Source: Vandammella animalimorsus
Lineage (GTDB): Bacteria; Pseudomonadota; Gammaproteobacteria; Burkholderiales; Burkholderiaceae_C
DNA: 64,000 bases
NCBI RefSeq assembly: GCF_002285285.1
Contig: NZ_NSJF01000005.1
Span: 239,453 to 303,452 of the forward strand
Direction of reading: 5' to 3'
Below the pieces are notes generated by a model. It searched no databases, was not told where the DNA came from, and was given only the letters and a program-made list of their open reading frames with translations. Positions 34,542 through 42,666 of the stretch are shown here, one piece after another; position 1 is the stretch's first letter; the number at the start of each line of letters is the position of its first letter. Both the position numbers and the translations under genes were made by a program.

Positions 34542-34964
34542 TTACCAATTCACGGTTTCATCGCTGCCTCCAAAGGCGGCCGGCCAGTCCTTGTAGTGCG
34601 GCAGGTCGTCGCGCACGGGCAGGATGGCATGCTGGCACTGGATGTGCATTTGCGGCTGGAATACGCCTTCTGGCAACAAAAAGGCGTTGACGCCGCGTAT
34701 GCCCATGCCGGGGGCGTCGGTAAAGAGGTGCGTGCCACAGGCGGCGCAGGCCATGCGGGGCGTGCCATTCAGGTTGCGGGCTTTCAGCTCGCCTTGTGTG
34801 AGGCGCACGGCTTCGGCGGGGTAGGAGGCAGCGGCAATGTAGGCGGCGGCGTTGGCGGTGCGGCAGTCGTCGCAATGGCAATAGCCCTGCCACATGGGCT
34901 CGGCATCGATGACGAGATGCACGGCGCCGCAGGGGCATTGCAGTTGCAGGCGGTGGCGGGTCAT
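34542..34964 (-). CDS. GFA (glutathione-dependent formaldehyde-activating) family protein
   Basis: A 140-residue zinc protein of the GFA/CENP-V family. Ligand cysteines are visible in LQCPCGAVHLVID, GYCHCDDCRTANAA and RMACAACGTHLFTDAPGMG. Founding members relate to S-hydroxymethylglutathione chemistry, but most family proteins are uncharacterised. It is the first gene of a five-gene minus-strand operon; a glutathione S-transferase gene is 122 bp upstream. Confidence 0.92.
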   Translation of the reverse strand: MTRHRLQLQCPCGAVHLVIDAEPMWQGYCHCDDCRTANAAAYIAAASYPAEAVRLTQGELKARNLNGTPRMACAACGTHLFTDAPGMGIRGVNAFLLPEGVFQPQMHIQCQHAILPVRDDLPHYKDWPAAFGGSDETVNW

Positions 34965-35086
34965 GGGTGTGTCTTCGGTGGCTCAGGGAATCCGGCCGCC
35001 GCGCCAGAGGATGGCTGGCCGGGGCTTGCGCTTGCGGAGCGGGCTCGGCATTGACGATCAGGGCGCTTCGGGTTTTTCTGCGCAGA

Positions 35087-35701
35087 TCAGCTATTCGGCG
35101 CGGCCAGGGCCTCGGCGCGGGCGAAGGCGGGGCGGGCCAGGTGGCGCTGCATGTAGGCCAGCAGCGCCGGGTCGGCGGGGATGGCCTGGGCGCGGTGGAT
35201 CAAGAAGGCCAAGAGGCCGCTGTAATACACGTCCAGCGCGCTGAAGCGTGTGCCGACGATGTAGTCGCGGTCTTGCAGATGGTTTTTCAGCGTGGCGAAC
35301 AAGGTGTCGAAATCGCCATAGCCGATGGCGATGCGCTGCTCGGGCGTGTTGTGCACGCCGCGCCAGCGGTCGAAGGCGGCGTATTCCAGATGCAGGGCCA
35401 GGCACAGCCAGCGGTAATAGGCGCCGCGCTCGGGCGTGCCGGCGGCGGGAATCAGCTGCTTGTGCGGATGCAGCTCGGCCAGATAGCTGAGGATGGCGAC
35501 GGTTTCGGTGATCACCGCCTCACCGTGCTTGAGCGCCGGCACCTTGCCCATCGGGTTGATGGCGAGGAACTCGGGCGTTTTCAGCGCCGGGCCGAGGGCG
35601 AGCGGCATCACCTCATAGCGGGCCTCGCATTCTTCCAGCATCCACAGCACGTTGTTGCCGCGGGAAGGAAAGGCGGTGTAGAGGGTGAGCTTGGCGGACA
35701 T
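35087..35701 (-). CDS. Glutathione S-transferase family protein
   Basis: A 204-residue GST. The N-terminal thioredoxin fold has LTLYTAFPSRGNNVLWMLEEC, the cis-Pro region GKVPALKHGEAVITETVAILSYL, and the C-terminal helical domain ends SALDVYYSGLLAFLIHR (N-capping motif S-x-x-D). It would conjugate glutathione to electrophiles in the cytoplasm. The start at 35701 matches family length; an ATG 13 codons upstream is less likely. It may be co-transcribed with the GFA gene. Confidence 0.92.
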   Translation of the reverse strand: MSAKLTLYTAFPSRGNNVLWMLEECEARYEVMPLALGPALKTPEFLAINPMGKVPALKHGEAVITETVAILSYLAELHPHKQLIPAAGTPERGAYYRWLCLALHLEYAAFDRWRGVHNTPEQRIAIGYGDFDTLFATLKNHLQDRDYIVGTRFSALDVYYSGLLAFLIHRAQAIPADPALLAYMQRHLARPAFARAEALAAPNS

Positions 35702-35860
35702 GGGCGATCTCCAGAAAGTGGACGGGACGGAGCTGGGCAAGTCTCAGGCGGCTTGCCCGACCAGCGCCACTGTAGAGCGGCAGGCTGTCAGTTTCTGTCA
35801 GCAGTGTGATGGGTGGCAGGCAGACGGTACGAGCCGCCAACGCCTGACAAGAAAGAGCAC

Positions 35861-35924
35861 CAGCTAGCAAGAATCCCAGCTAGTAAAAGTCCTGGCTGGT
35901 AACGCTACCGGCTGTACAGCAACG
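35861..35924. repeat. Tandem 16-bp imperfect repeats
   Basis: Four consecutive 16-bp units with decreasing similarity: CAGCTAGCAAGAATCC, CAGCTAGTAAAAGTCC, TGGCTGGTAACGCTAC and CGGCTGTACAGCAACG. The first two differ at three positions. They lie in the gap before a frameshifted gene and could be regulatory or a slippage product. Confidence 0.6.
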
Positions 35925-35976
35925 GTTTGGCGGCGCCTAATCCAAGGCGTTTGTTCCGTCGCCTGAAGGAGTTCCC

Positions 35977-36755
35977 ATGACTGGCCCTGTTTCCGTTGCT
36001 GCCGGCCCGCGATTTGCGCAAGACGCGTACTGCAAGCCTGATGCAGCCCAAAGCCCGCCGGGTTCCGCAGTATCTTCCCCGCAGGCGGGCGTGGCCGTAT
36101 CCTCCGCCAGTGCCGCGCCTGCCGCGCATCCTCCGATGGATCTGAGGCAACTGCCTCTGGATCCAGCCGTTGCCGTCAAAGTGTCAACCGGCTTGACACA
36201 GACACACGCCACTTTGCCGCCGGTGGAAAACCTCTACACGCCTGCGCAGGGGTTTTTCCAAAGCCGTCTGGGCATGGCCGTGGAAGGCGCAACCCCCTGG
36301 CCAACAGCCTGGGGCAGAAAGTGGTCAATGGCCGGCTGGGCTGGATGTTTAACCGGATGGAAGCCATGGCAAACAAACAACGTTCAGTTGATAAAAAGAA
36401 ACGCCTTCACTCCAGGGAAATGGAAGCGATTGCGCGACCGGCTACGCGGGAGGCGCTTAAAGATTACGTGTGGCCGCTGACGCCGGAAGACGAAAAAAAT
36501 CTGACATTAGGCGTTTTTGGATCTCCTGATGACCGAGATCATCAAACATTCATGCTGTATATATCAGCCGATCCGCCTGAGAATGCCATCGTCCTGACGC
36601 AAGCCAAGGTCAACGCCCTCACGGGCGAAGTGCAGGTCAAGGTTTTTCTGCCGCGCCGGCCCGATGCGCCGCCGCTTCCGGATCCCTCCGTCCAGCAACT
36701 GGAGCCGGGTGATACTTGGAAGACTTGGCTAAGCGAAAGAGGCGACAAGCCATAA
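35977..36755 (+). pseudogene. Frameshifted gene of unknown function
   Basis: Two overlapping frames on the same strand read as one interrupted protein of about 258 residues. The first (from 35977) has an Ala/Pro/Ser-rich, probably disordered N-terminus, then VENLYTPAQGFFQSRLGMAVEG. After about 36290 sensible coding continues in the next frame as NPLANSLGQKVVNGRLGWMF, RMEAMANK, a Lys/Arg-rich helix and a globular part (LTLGVFGSPDDRDHQTFMLYI ... AKVNALTGEVQVKVFLPRRP). One missing base in GCAACCCCC explains the break. Alternatively the second frame is an independent gene from 36321. No family recognised. Two paralogous genes follow. Confidence 0.6.
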
Positions 36756-36913
36756 GGTGCTGACGGCGGCGGGTGGTCCCCGGCAGGGCCGCGCATAGGC
36801 GGGGGCGTGACTGAGCCGAAAACAGGGTCATCTTGGGTGAAAGGTCTGCGTGTCGTGAAAATGCGCTGGGTGATGCGTGCTTTCACGCGCCCTTTCACCT
36901 GCCAACAACCGCC

Positions 36914-37573
36914 ATGCTGTTTGACGAAGATTGCCCGCCCACGCCCGCCTCGCAAGCCCTGCGGGCCTGGCACGCCACGCTGATTGAGGCCGCGCGCAAC
37001 GGCGTGCGGTCCGACCAGGGCGTGTTTATCCAAGCCATGCCGCCGCTGGCGGCCAGCGCACGCGCGCCGGATTTTCTGGCGGCACAGTGGGCGGTGGATG
37101 ACGAGTTGGGACAGCTGGAGGCACAAGAGCAAAACAGCTGGTGCGGCTGGGCCAGCTTTTCACCGCAAGGGCAAAAGCACTGCGTGCTGCTTTTTGCGGG
37201 CGACACCGTGGAATGGCCCGGTGGCGCCGTGGTGTGGGTGGATGGTGAGCCGGTGGCGGTGCCCAGGGCGCTTGACGGCGGCAGTCGTCTGAACAGCAGG
37301 GGACTGTGGCTCAGCGAGCGCTACTTTGCGGTGCGGCTGGGAGGCTTCTACAATCACCCCCACACCCGGATTTGCATCACGGACCACGGCCTGGGCAACA
37401 TCCTCGGACTCTGGGTCTTGGATGCACAGACCCGCACCGCGCAGTGCATTGCGCCGGGAAATGAAGATGCCTGGGAAACACCCAGAGCAGAAGTGGTGGG
37501 CAACGATTTGGCGGTCTATGCAAGCCCTGAGGATCAGGGCGCAGGTTGCGTGGCCCGTTGGGTGCGGCTTTGA
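36914..37573 (+). CDS. Unknown protein, first copy of a tandem paralogue pair
   Basis: A 219-residue soluble protein without signal peptide. The N-terminal 45 residues (PTPASQALRAWHATLIEA, VRSDQGVFIQAMPPLAAS) are nearly identical to the next gene. The rest is beta-rich with Trp-Gly repeats (CGWASFSPQGQKHCVLLFAG, GAVVWVDGEPV, GLWLSERYFAVRLGGF, HPHTRICITDHGLGNILGLWVLD). No known domain recognised. The start at 36914 is chosen by comparison with the paralogue. Tandem divergent copies behind a decayed gene resemble immunity-gene arrays, but this is only a suggestion. Confidence 0.75.
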   Translation: MLFDEDCPPTPASQALRAWHATLIEAARNGVRSDQGVFIQAMPPLAASARAPDFLAAQWAVDDELGQLEAQEQNSWCGWASFSPQGQKHCVLLFAGDTVEWPGGAVVWVDGEPVAVPRALDGGSRLNSRGLWLSERYFAVRLGGFYNHPHTRICITDHGLGNILGLWVLDAQTRTAQCIAPGNEDAWETPRAEVVGNDLAVYASPEDQGAGCVARWVRL

Positions 37574-37588
37574 TCAGGGGTTGTCACC

Positions 37589-38242
37589 ATGCCGCTTGAA
37601 GAAGATCCCGCGCCCACGCCCGCCTCGCAAGCCCTGCGGGCCTGGCACGCCACTCTGATTGAGGCCGCGCGCAACGGCGTGCGGCCCGACCAGGGCGTGT
37701 TCACCCAAGCCATGCCCCCGCTGGCGGCCAGCGCACGCGTGCATGACTTCCGCGCGGCAGAGTGGAAGATTTTCGACACTGCCGGAGAGATTCGCGCCCG
37801 GGAACAGGACCACTGGAGCGCCTGGGCGTTCTTCTCGCCTGAGCAGGCCCATTGCGCGCTGCTGTTTGCGGGCCCCGATGCGTGGGAAGGTGGCGCAGTG
37901 GTGTGGGTGGATGGCGAATCGGTGCCCGTGCCGCGCGCGGTGGATGGCAGTAGCCGCCTGGATGACTGGGGCTGGTGGCTCAGCGAACGCTATTTTGCGG
38001 CGTGGCTGGGGGGCTTTCACCAGCACCCGCATGCCCGCATCTGCATTGATGCCCTTGGCCTGGGCAATATCCGTGGCCACTGGGTTTATGACACGCAAAC
38101 CCGCACAGCGCAGTGCATCGTCCCAGATGATGCGCAAGCTTGGGAGAAACCCAGGGCAAAAATCGTGGGCAACGATTTGGTGATCTATGCCGACTTGGAA
38201 GACAAGCGTGCAGGCCGCGAGGCCCGCCGGGTGCGGCTTTGA
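37589..38242 (+). CDS. Unknown protein, second copy of the tandem paralogue pair
   Basis: A 217-residue paralogue of the preceding gene, 15 bp downstream of its stop. It shares the overall plan: N-terminal PTPASQALRAWHATLIEA helix, WSAWAFFSPEQAHCALLFAG, GGAVVWVDGESVPVPRAVDG, WWLSERYFAAWLGGFHQHPH, LGNIRGHWVYDTQTRTAQC and a terminal RVRL. By eye 129 bp of the 5' end differ from the first copy at only five positions, while the following part diverges sharply. Function unknown; both copies look intact. Confidence 0.75.
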   Translation: MPLEEDPAPTPASQALRAWHATLIEAARNGVRPDQGVFTQAMPPLAASARVHDFRAAEWKIFDTAGEIRAREQDHWSAWAFFSPEQAHCALLFAGPDAWEGGAVVWVDGESVPVPRAVDGSSRLDDWGWWLSERYFAAWLGGFHQHPHARICIDALGLGNIRGHWVYDTQTRTAQCIVPDDAQAWEKPRAKIVGNDLVIYADLEDKRAGREARRVRL

Positions 38243-38323
38243 GCCGCAGCGCACCTGGGCGGCTGCCCTGCTTGCGGTGGCTGAAGATGCCTTGGGGGCG
38301 ATGCCTTTTCAGTCGGCCCAGCC

Positions 38324-38818
38324 TCACGCCAGCGCGCCTTCCAGCCGCAGCAAGAAGGTCTTCACCGGCAGGCCGCCGCCAAAGCCGACCAGCGTGCCGT
38401 CAGCGCCGATCACGCGGTGGCAGGGCACGACAATCGACAGCGGGTTGCGGCCATTGGCCGCGCCGACGGCGCGCATCGCCTTGGGTTGGCCGATGGCGGC
38501 GGCCAGTTGCGCGTAGCTGCGGGTTTGCCCATAGGGGATGGTGCGCAGCGCCTGCCAGACGCGCTGCTGGAAATCCGTGCCCTGCGGCGCCAGCGGCAAA
38601 TCGAACACACGGCGCTGGCCGGCGAAGTATTCGCCGAGCTGCCGGGCGGCTTCACTCAGCAGCGGATGCGGGCTTTCCTGCCGGCTTTCCTGCCAATTGG
38701 CATCGCGTTTGACCGGGTGGCGGCCCTGCGGAAACTCGATGGCGTGCAGGCCCTCGTCACTGGCGGCGATCAGCAGGCGGCCAACCGGGCTGTCGATGGT
38801 TTGGTGAAAGATGGTCAT
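38324..38818 (-). CDS. ogt: Methylated-DNA-protein-cysteine methyltransferase
   Basis: A 164-residue suicidal DNA repair protein that takes methyl groups from O6-methylguanine and O4-methylthymine. The active-site Cys is in [19 protein letters not shown], followed by [18 protein letters not shown]. The helix-turn-helix arginine-finger region is [28 protein letters not shown]. It lacks an Ada N-terminal domain, so it is the Ogt type. The start at 38818 is preferred; a start at 38854 would abut the upstream gene. Confidence 0.94.
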   Translation of the reverse strand: MTIFHQTIDSPVGRLLIAASDEGLHAIEFPQGRHPVKRDANWQESRQESPHPLLSEAARQLGEYFAGQRRVFDLPLAPQGTDFQQRVWQALRTIPYGQTRSYAQLAAAIGQPKAMRAVGAANGRNPLSIVVPCHRVIGADGTLVGFGGGLPVKTFLLRLEGALA

Positions 38819-38854
38819 GGCGGCTGCCGGGTCGGGCGCTGCAAGAAAGGGCAA

Positions 38855-39550
38855 TCAATCTAACACAATGCCCTGCTCAGTGCTCCAGCGGCGCAGCAGG
38901 TTGGGGCGGCGTTCGGGGTAGCGCTGGCCGGTATCGGCAAGATGCTGCACGCGGTCGGCGCGGAAGTGGCGAAAGTCCTGTCGCAGCTCGCACCAGGCGG
39001 CAATCAGCCGGGTTTCATTGAAAAAGGCCATGGCGAACGGCCAGATGCGGCGCTGGCTGGGGCTGTCTTCAGCATCGCGGTAATCCAGTTGCAGGATGTG
39101 CTCGTGGCGAATCGCCTGGCGCAGCGTCGGCAGCCACGGTTCAGTCAATGGTGCGTCGCAGCGTCCGGGGACGAACAGGCCGCTGGTTTCCACTTGCAGC
39201 CGCAAATCGCTGGGCAGCACGCCGGTGATGCGCCGCAGCGCCTGGTCGGCGGCCGCGGCCAATGCCGGGTCGGCGGACTGGCTGGCCACCCAGCGCACGC
39301 CCAGCACCAGGGCTTCCAGCTCGTCGGCGCTGAACATCAGCGGCGGCAGGGTGAAGCCGGGGCGAAGCAGGTAGCCGATGCCGGGCTCGCCCTCGATCGC
39401 CGCGCCTTCGCCGCGCAGGCTGGCGATGTCGCGGTACAGCGTGCGCAGGCTGATGCCGAGTGCCTCGGCCAGCTGCTGGCCGGGCATTGGCCTGCGGCGG
39501 GCGCGCAGCAGTTCCAGCAATTGCAGCAGGCGGTGGGCGCGGGTGGTCAT
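38855..39550 (-). CDS. WYL-domain (YafY-type) transcriptional regulator
   Basis: A 231-residue regulator. The N-terminal HTH reads RAHRLLQLLELLRARRRPMPGQQLAEALGISLRTLYRDIASLRGEGA. The WYL domain follows (ILQLDYRDAEDSPSQRRIWPFAMAFFNETRLIAAWCELRQDFRHFRADRV). Members sense ligands, often in DNA-damage or phage-defence settings. It directly precedes ogt on the same strand, so control of this repair gene is plausible. Confidence 0.9.
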   Translation of the reverse strand: MTTRAHRLLQLLELLRARRRPMPGQQLAEALGISLRTLYRDIASLRGEGAAIEGEPGIGYLLRPGFTLPPLMFSADELEALVLGVRWVASQSADPALAAAADQALRRITGVLPSDLRLQVETSGLFVPGRCDAPLTEPWLPTLRQAIRHEHILQLDYRDAEDSPSQRRIWPFAMAFFNETRLIAAWCELRQDFRHFRADRVQHLADTGQRYPERRPNLLRRWSTEQGIVLD

Positions 39551-39661
39551 GGTCCGTATCTCGTCTCAGGATGGTGGGCCTGCGCTGCTGCGGCACAATG
39601 GCCGATTTTGGCGTTGGCGCGGTATGTGTTGCTGGCGCGGTCTGGATGCGGGTGGCTTTGA

Positions 39662-40432
39662 ATGAATGACGACCAGTTGCTGCGCTATGCGCGGCACATT
39701 CTGCTCGATGAGATCGACATCGCGGGCCAGCAGCGCCTGCTGCAGGCCACGGTACTGGTGGTGGGCTGCGGCGGCTTGGGCCATGCGGCGGCGGCGTATC
39801 TGGCGGCGGCGGGGGTTGGGCGGCTGTGGTTGGCCGATGACGATGTGGTGGAGGCCTCGAACTTGCAGCGCCAGGTGTTTTTCACGCCGGGCGATCTGGG
39901 CCAGCCCAAGGCGCAGGTGCTGGCGCAGCGCCTGGCGATGCAGAACCCGGACATTGCCGTGCGCGCGCTGGTGCGGCGGCTCGATGGGCCGCAGTTGCAG
40001 CAGTTGCTGGGCGATTGCGATGTGGTGCTCGATTGCAGCGACAACTTTGCCACGCGCCATGCCATCAACCAGGCCAGCGTGGCCACGCGCACGCCGCTGG
40101 TGCTGGGGGCGGCCACGCGTTTTGAAGGGCAGCTCAGTGTGTTCGACCCGCGCCGCGCAGATTCGCCGTGTTATGCCTGCCTGTTCCCGCCAGGGCAGGC
40201 GGGCGACGGGGCCTGTGCGGTGTTTGGCGTGTTCGCGCCGCTGGTGGGCATGGTGGGCACGGCGCAGGCCAGCGAGGCGCTGAAGCTGTTGCTGGGTCTG
40301 GGCGAAGCGCCGTGCGGGCAGCTGCTGCTGTTCAATGCGCTGTCACCTGCGCCGCAGGCCTGGGCCTTGGCGCGCGACCCGCATTGCGCCGTGTGTGGCG
40401 CGGCACAGGCACAGGGCAATGACAGGCCCTGA
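39662..40432 (+). CDS. moeB: MoeB/ThiF-type adenylyltransferase (molybdopterin-synthase activation)
   Basis: A 256-residue E1-like enzyme that adenylates the C-terminal Gly of MoaD. The nucleotide site is VLVVGCGGLGHAAAAYLAAAGVG, followed by the Asp and Arg region LADDDVVEASNLQRQVFF. DCSDNFATRHAINQA is conserved. The structural zinc is bound by CYAC and CAVC. There is no C-terminal rhodanese domain. ThiF is the alternative, but moaC and modABC next door favour MoeB. Confidence 0.88.
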   Translation: MNDDQLLRYARHILLDEIDIAGQQRLLQATVLVVGCGGLGHAAAAYLAAAGVGRLWLADDDVVEASNLQRQVFFTPGDLGQPKAQVLAQRLAMQNPDIAVRALVRRLDGPQLQQLLGDCDVVLDCSDNFATRHAINQASVATRTPLVLGAATRFEGQLSVFDPRRADSPCYACLFPPGQAGDGACAVFGVFAPLVGMVGTAQASEALKLLLGLGEAPCGQLLLFNALSPAPQAWALARDPHCAVCGAAQAQGNDRP

Positions 40433-40443
40433 ATGGCAAGCTG

Positions 40444-40983
40444 TCAGTCTTTCTTCGGGCGCTGCCAGGGCCCGCTTTTGCCGCCTTCCTTGCTGAGCAG
40501 GCCGATGTGCTCGATTTCCATGCCCTTGTCCAGGGCCTTGAGCATGTCGTAGATGGTCAGCAGGCCGATGGCCGCGCCCGTCAGGGCTTCCATCTCCACG
40601 CCGGTCTGCCCCAGCGTCTGCGCGCAGACTTCGATGTGCACGCGCAGTGCAGCGGCATCGAGGCGAAAGTCCACGCGCAGGTGGCTCAGCGGCAGTGGGT
40701 GGCACAGCGGGATCAGGCCGCTGGTTTGCTTGGCACCCTGGATGGCGGCAATGCGGGCCACGCCCAGCACGTCCCCTTTGGGGCTGTGGTTGGCTGCGGG
40801 GTCTTGCAGCGCAGCAAAGCCGGCGGCCGAGAGGCGGATGCTGCCGCAGGCAACGGCCTTGCGCTGGGTGGCGGGCTTGGCGCCGACGTCCACCATCCAG
40901 GCTTGGCCCTGGGCGTCGAAGTGGCTGAGGCCGGCGGCGCTGGCCGGGTTGTCGTCGTGGTGCGTTTCGGGGGGATTGGGCAT
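40444..40983 (-). CDS. moaC: Cyclic pyranopterin monophosphate synthase MoaC
   Basis: A 179-residue enzyme of molybdenum cofactor synthesis that, after MoaA, forms cyclic pyranopterin monophosphate. The motifs [32 protein letters not shown] and [31 protein letters not shown] carry the active-site Lys, His and acidic residues. It is convergent with moeB (11 bp apart) and divergent from modABC, with a ModE-like site between it and modA. A short Asn/His/Asp-rich N-terminal extension is present. Confidence 0.94.
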   Translation of the reverse strand: MPNPPETHHDDNPASAAGLSHFDAQGQAWMVDVGAKPATQRKAVACGSIRLSAAGFAALQDPAANHSPKGDVLGVARIAAIQGAKQTSGLIPLCHPLPLSHLRVDFRLDAAALRVHIEVCAQTLGQTGVEMEALTGAAIGLLTIYDMLKALDKGMEIEHIGLLSKEGGKSGPWQRPKKD

Positions 40984-41038
40984 GGGGCCGCATGGTAGCG
41001 GCAAATGGGTGGTGGCACGGGCGGCGTTTGCTCTGCGT

Positions 41039-41064
41039 TCGTTATATCTTTGTGTATATTTCGC
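41039..41064. promoter_or_regulatory. ModE-like operator between moaC and modABC
   Basis: TCGTTATAT (41039-41047) and TATATTTCG (41055-41063) form the two half-sites of an imperfect inverted repeat with a 7-bp spacer. This fits the known ModE box layout of two TATA-containing half sites with outer CG. It lies about 107 bp before modA and 56 bp before the divergent moaC start. No modE gene is in the window. Confidence 0.7.
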
Positions 41065-41145
41065 GGCTTGCGCCAGCCGCCGCAGTCCGCAGGGCAGATG
41101 CGGCGGGCAGGGCGCGCAGTTTCACCTCACGATGGGAACATTGCC

Positions 41146-41916
41146 ATGCACAAGCGGTTTTCTGTTTTTCTGCGGCCCCTGGCCGCTGCGGTTTTGGCGC
41201 TGGGCGCACATGCGGCCTGGGCTGAGACGATCACGGTTTCGGCCGCGGCCAGCCTGGCCGATGCCTTCAAGGTCATCGCCCAGCAGTACGAGCAGCGCCA
41301 TCCGGGCGATAAGGTGGAGCTGAACTTCGCCGGCTCGGGCGCGCTGCTGCAGCAAATCGACAAGGGCGCGCCGGTGGATGTGTTCGCCAGCGCCGACCAG
41401 AAGACCATGCAGATGGCCGAGGAGAAGGGCCTGGTCGAGCAGGGCAAGAGCCAGGCGTTTGCGCGCAACAGTCTGGTGCTGATCCAGCCCAAGGACAGCA
41501 ACGTGGCGCTGGCCGATGTGGACGGCTTGCGCGCCCAGGGCATTGCACGCATTGCCATCGGCAATCCCGACAGCGTGCCCGTGGGCCGCTACACCAAGGC
41601 CACGCTGGAGGCCGGCGGCCAGTGGGAGGCGCTGCAGCCCAAGCTGATCCTGGCGCAGAACGTGCGCCAGGCGCTGGATTACGTGGCGCGCGCCGAGGTC
41701 GATGCCGGCTTCGTCTACGGCACGGATGCGACGCTGATGGCCGACAAGGTGAAGGTGGCCGGCGTGGTGCCCACGCAAAAGCCGGTGGTCTATCCCATTG
41801 CCGTGCTGAAGAAGGCGCCGCAGCCCGAGGCGGCGCAGCGCTTCATGGCTTTGGTGCTCTCGGCCGATGGGCAAAAGGTGCTGGCGCAATTTGGCTTTTT
41901 GCCGCCGGCCGAGTAA
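41146..41916 (+). CDS. modA: Molybdate ABC transporter substrate-binding protein
   Basis: A 256-residue periplasmic protein with a signal peptide (FLRPLAAAVLALGAHAAWA, cleavage before ETITV). It binds molybdate or tungstate. Key regions: VSAAASLADAFKVIAQQYEQ (oxyanion Ser), NFAGSGALLQQIDKGAPVDVFASAD, ARNSLVLI, IAIGNPDSVPVGRYTKATLE and VDAGFVYGTDA. The start at 41146 gives a standard signal peptide. modB and modC follow on the same strand. Confidence 0.96.
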   Translation: MHKRFSVFLRPLAAAVLALGAHAAWAETITVSAAASLADAFKVIAQQYEQRHPGDKVELNFAGSGALLQQIDKGAPVDVFASADQKTMQMAEEKGLVEQGKSQAFARNSLVLIQPKDSNVALADVDGLRAQGIARIAIGNPDSVPVGRYTKATLEAGGQWEALQPKLILAQNVRQALDYVARAEVDAGFVYGTDATLMADKVKVAGVVPTQKPVVYPIAVLKKAPQPEAAQRFMALVLSADGQKVLAQFGFLPPAE

Positions 41917-41970
41917 GCGCGACGCCATGGATGGCAAGGGCAGCCGGTCGCTAGGGCCGGGGAGGGCGCG

Positions 41971-42666
41971 ATGACGCAGGGGCTGGACATGGCAGCGGTC
42001 ATCGTGCCGCTGCTGCTGTCGCTGAAGGTGGCGTTCTGGGCCACCTGCATCAGCGGTTTGCTGGGCATCGTCGTCGGCCTGTACCTGGCGCGCAGCCGTT
42101 GCTGGCTGCGCAATGTGCTCGACACCGTGCTCACGCTGCCCATGGTGCTGCCGCCCACGGTGATGGGCTATTACCTGCTGGTGCTGTTGGGCAGCAAGGG
42201 CTGGCTGGGCGCCTGGCTCAAGGAGAGCCTGGGCATCAGCCTGATCTTCAGCTGGCAGGGTGCGGTCGTGGCCGCCGCCGTGGTCAGCTTTCCGCTGGTG
42301 TTCAAGCCGGCGCGCGCGGCGTTTGAGTCCGTCGACCCGCAGCTGGAGCAGGCCGGGCGCGTGTTGGGCGTGAGCGAATGGGGCATTGTGCTGCGCATTA
42401 GCTTGCCGCTGGCCTGGCGCGGCATCATGGCCGGCATGGTGCTGGGCTTTGTGCGCGCGCTGGGCGAGTTTGGCGCCACGCTGATGATTGCCGGCAGCAT
42501 CCCAGGCAAGACGCAAACCCTGTCGATCGCCATTTATGAGGCCGTGCAGGCCGGGCGCGATGGCACGGCCACGCTGCTGGCACTGGTGATCTCCAGCGTG
42601 TGCGTGGGCATGTTGCTGCTGGCCACCTGGATCACCCCCAAGCGGCAGGAGGCCCGCGGAGCATGA
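41971..42666 (+). CDS. modB: Molybdate ABC transporter permease
   Basis: A 231-residue inner-membrane permease with five to six helices. The permease loop interacting with ModC is VSEWGIVLRISLPLAWRGIMAGMVLGFVRALGEFGATLMIAG. LTLPMVLPPTVMGYYLLVLLG is also typical. The stop overlaps the modC start as ATGA. It lies 54 bp after modA. Confidence 0.95.
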   Translation: MTQGLDMAAVIVPLLLSLKVAFWATCISGLLGIVVGLYLARSRCWLRNVLDTVLTLPMVLPPTVMGYYLLVLLGSKGWLGAWLKESLGISLIFSWQGAVVAAAVVSFPLVFKPARAAFESVDPQLEQAGRVLGVSEWGIVLRISLPLAWRGIMAGMVLGFVRALGEFGATLMIAGSIPGKTQTLSIAIYEAVQAGRDGTATLLALVISSVCVGMLLLATWITPKRQEARGA

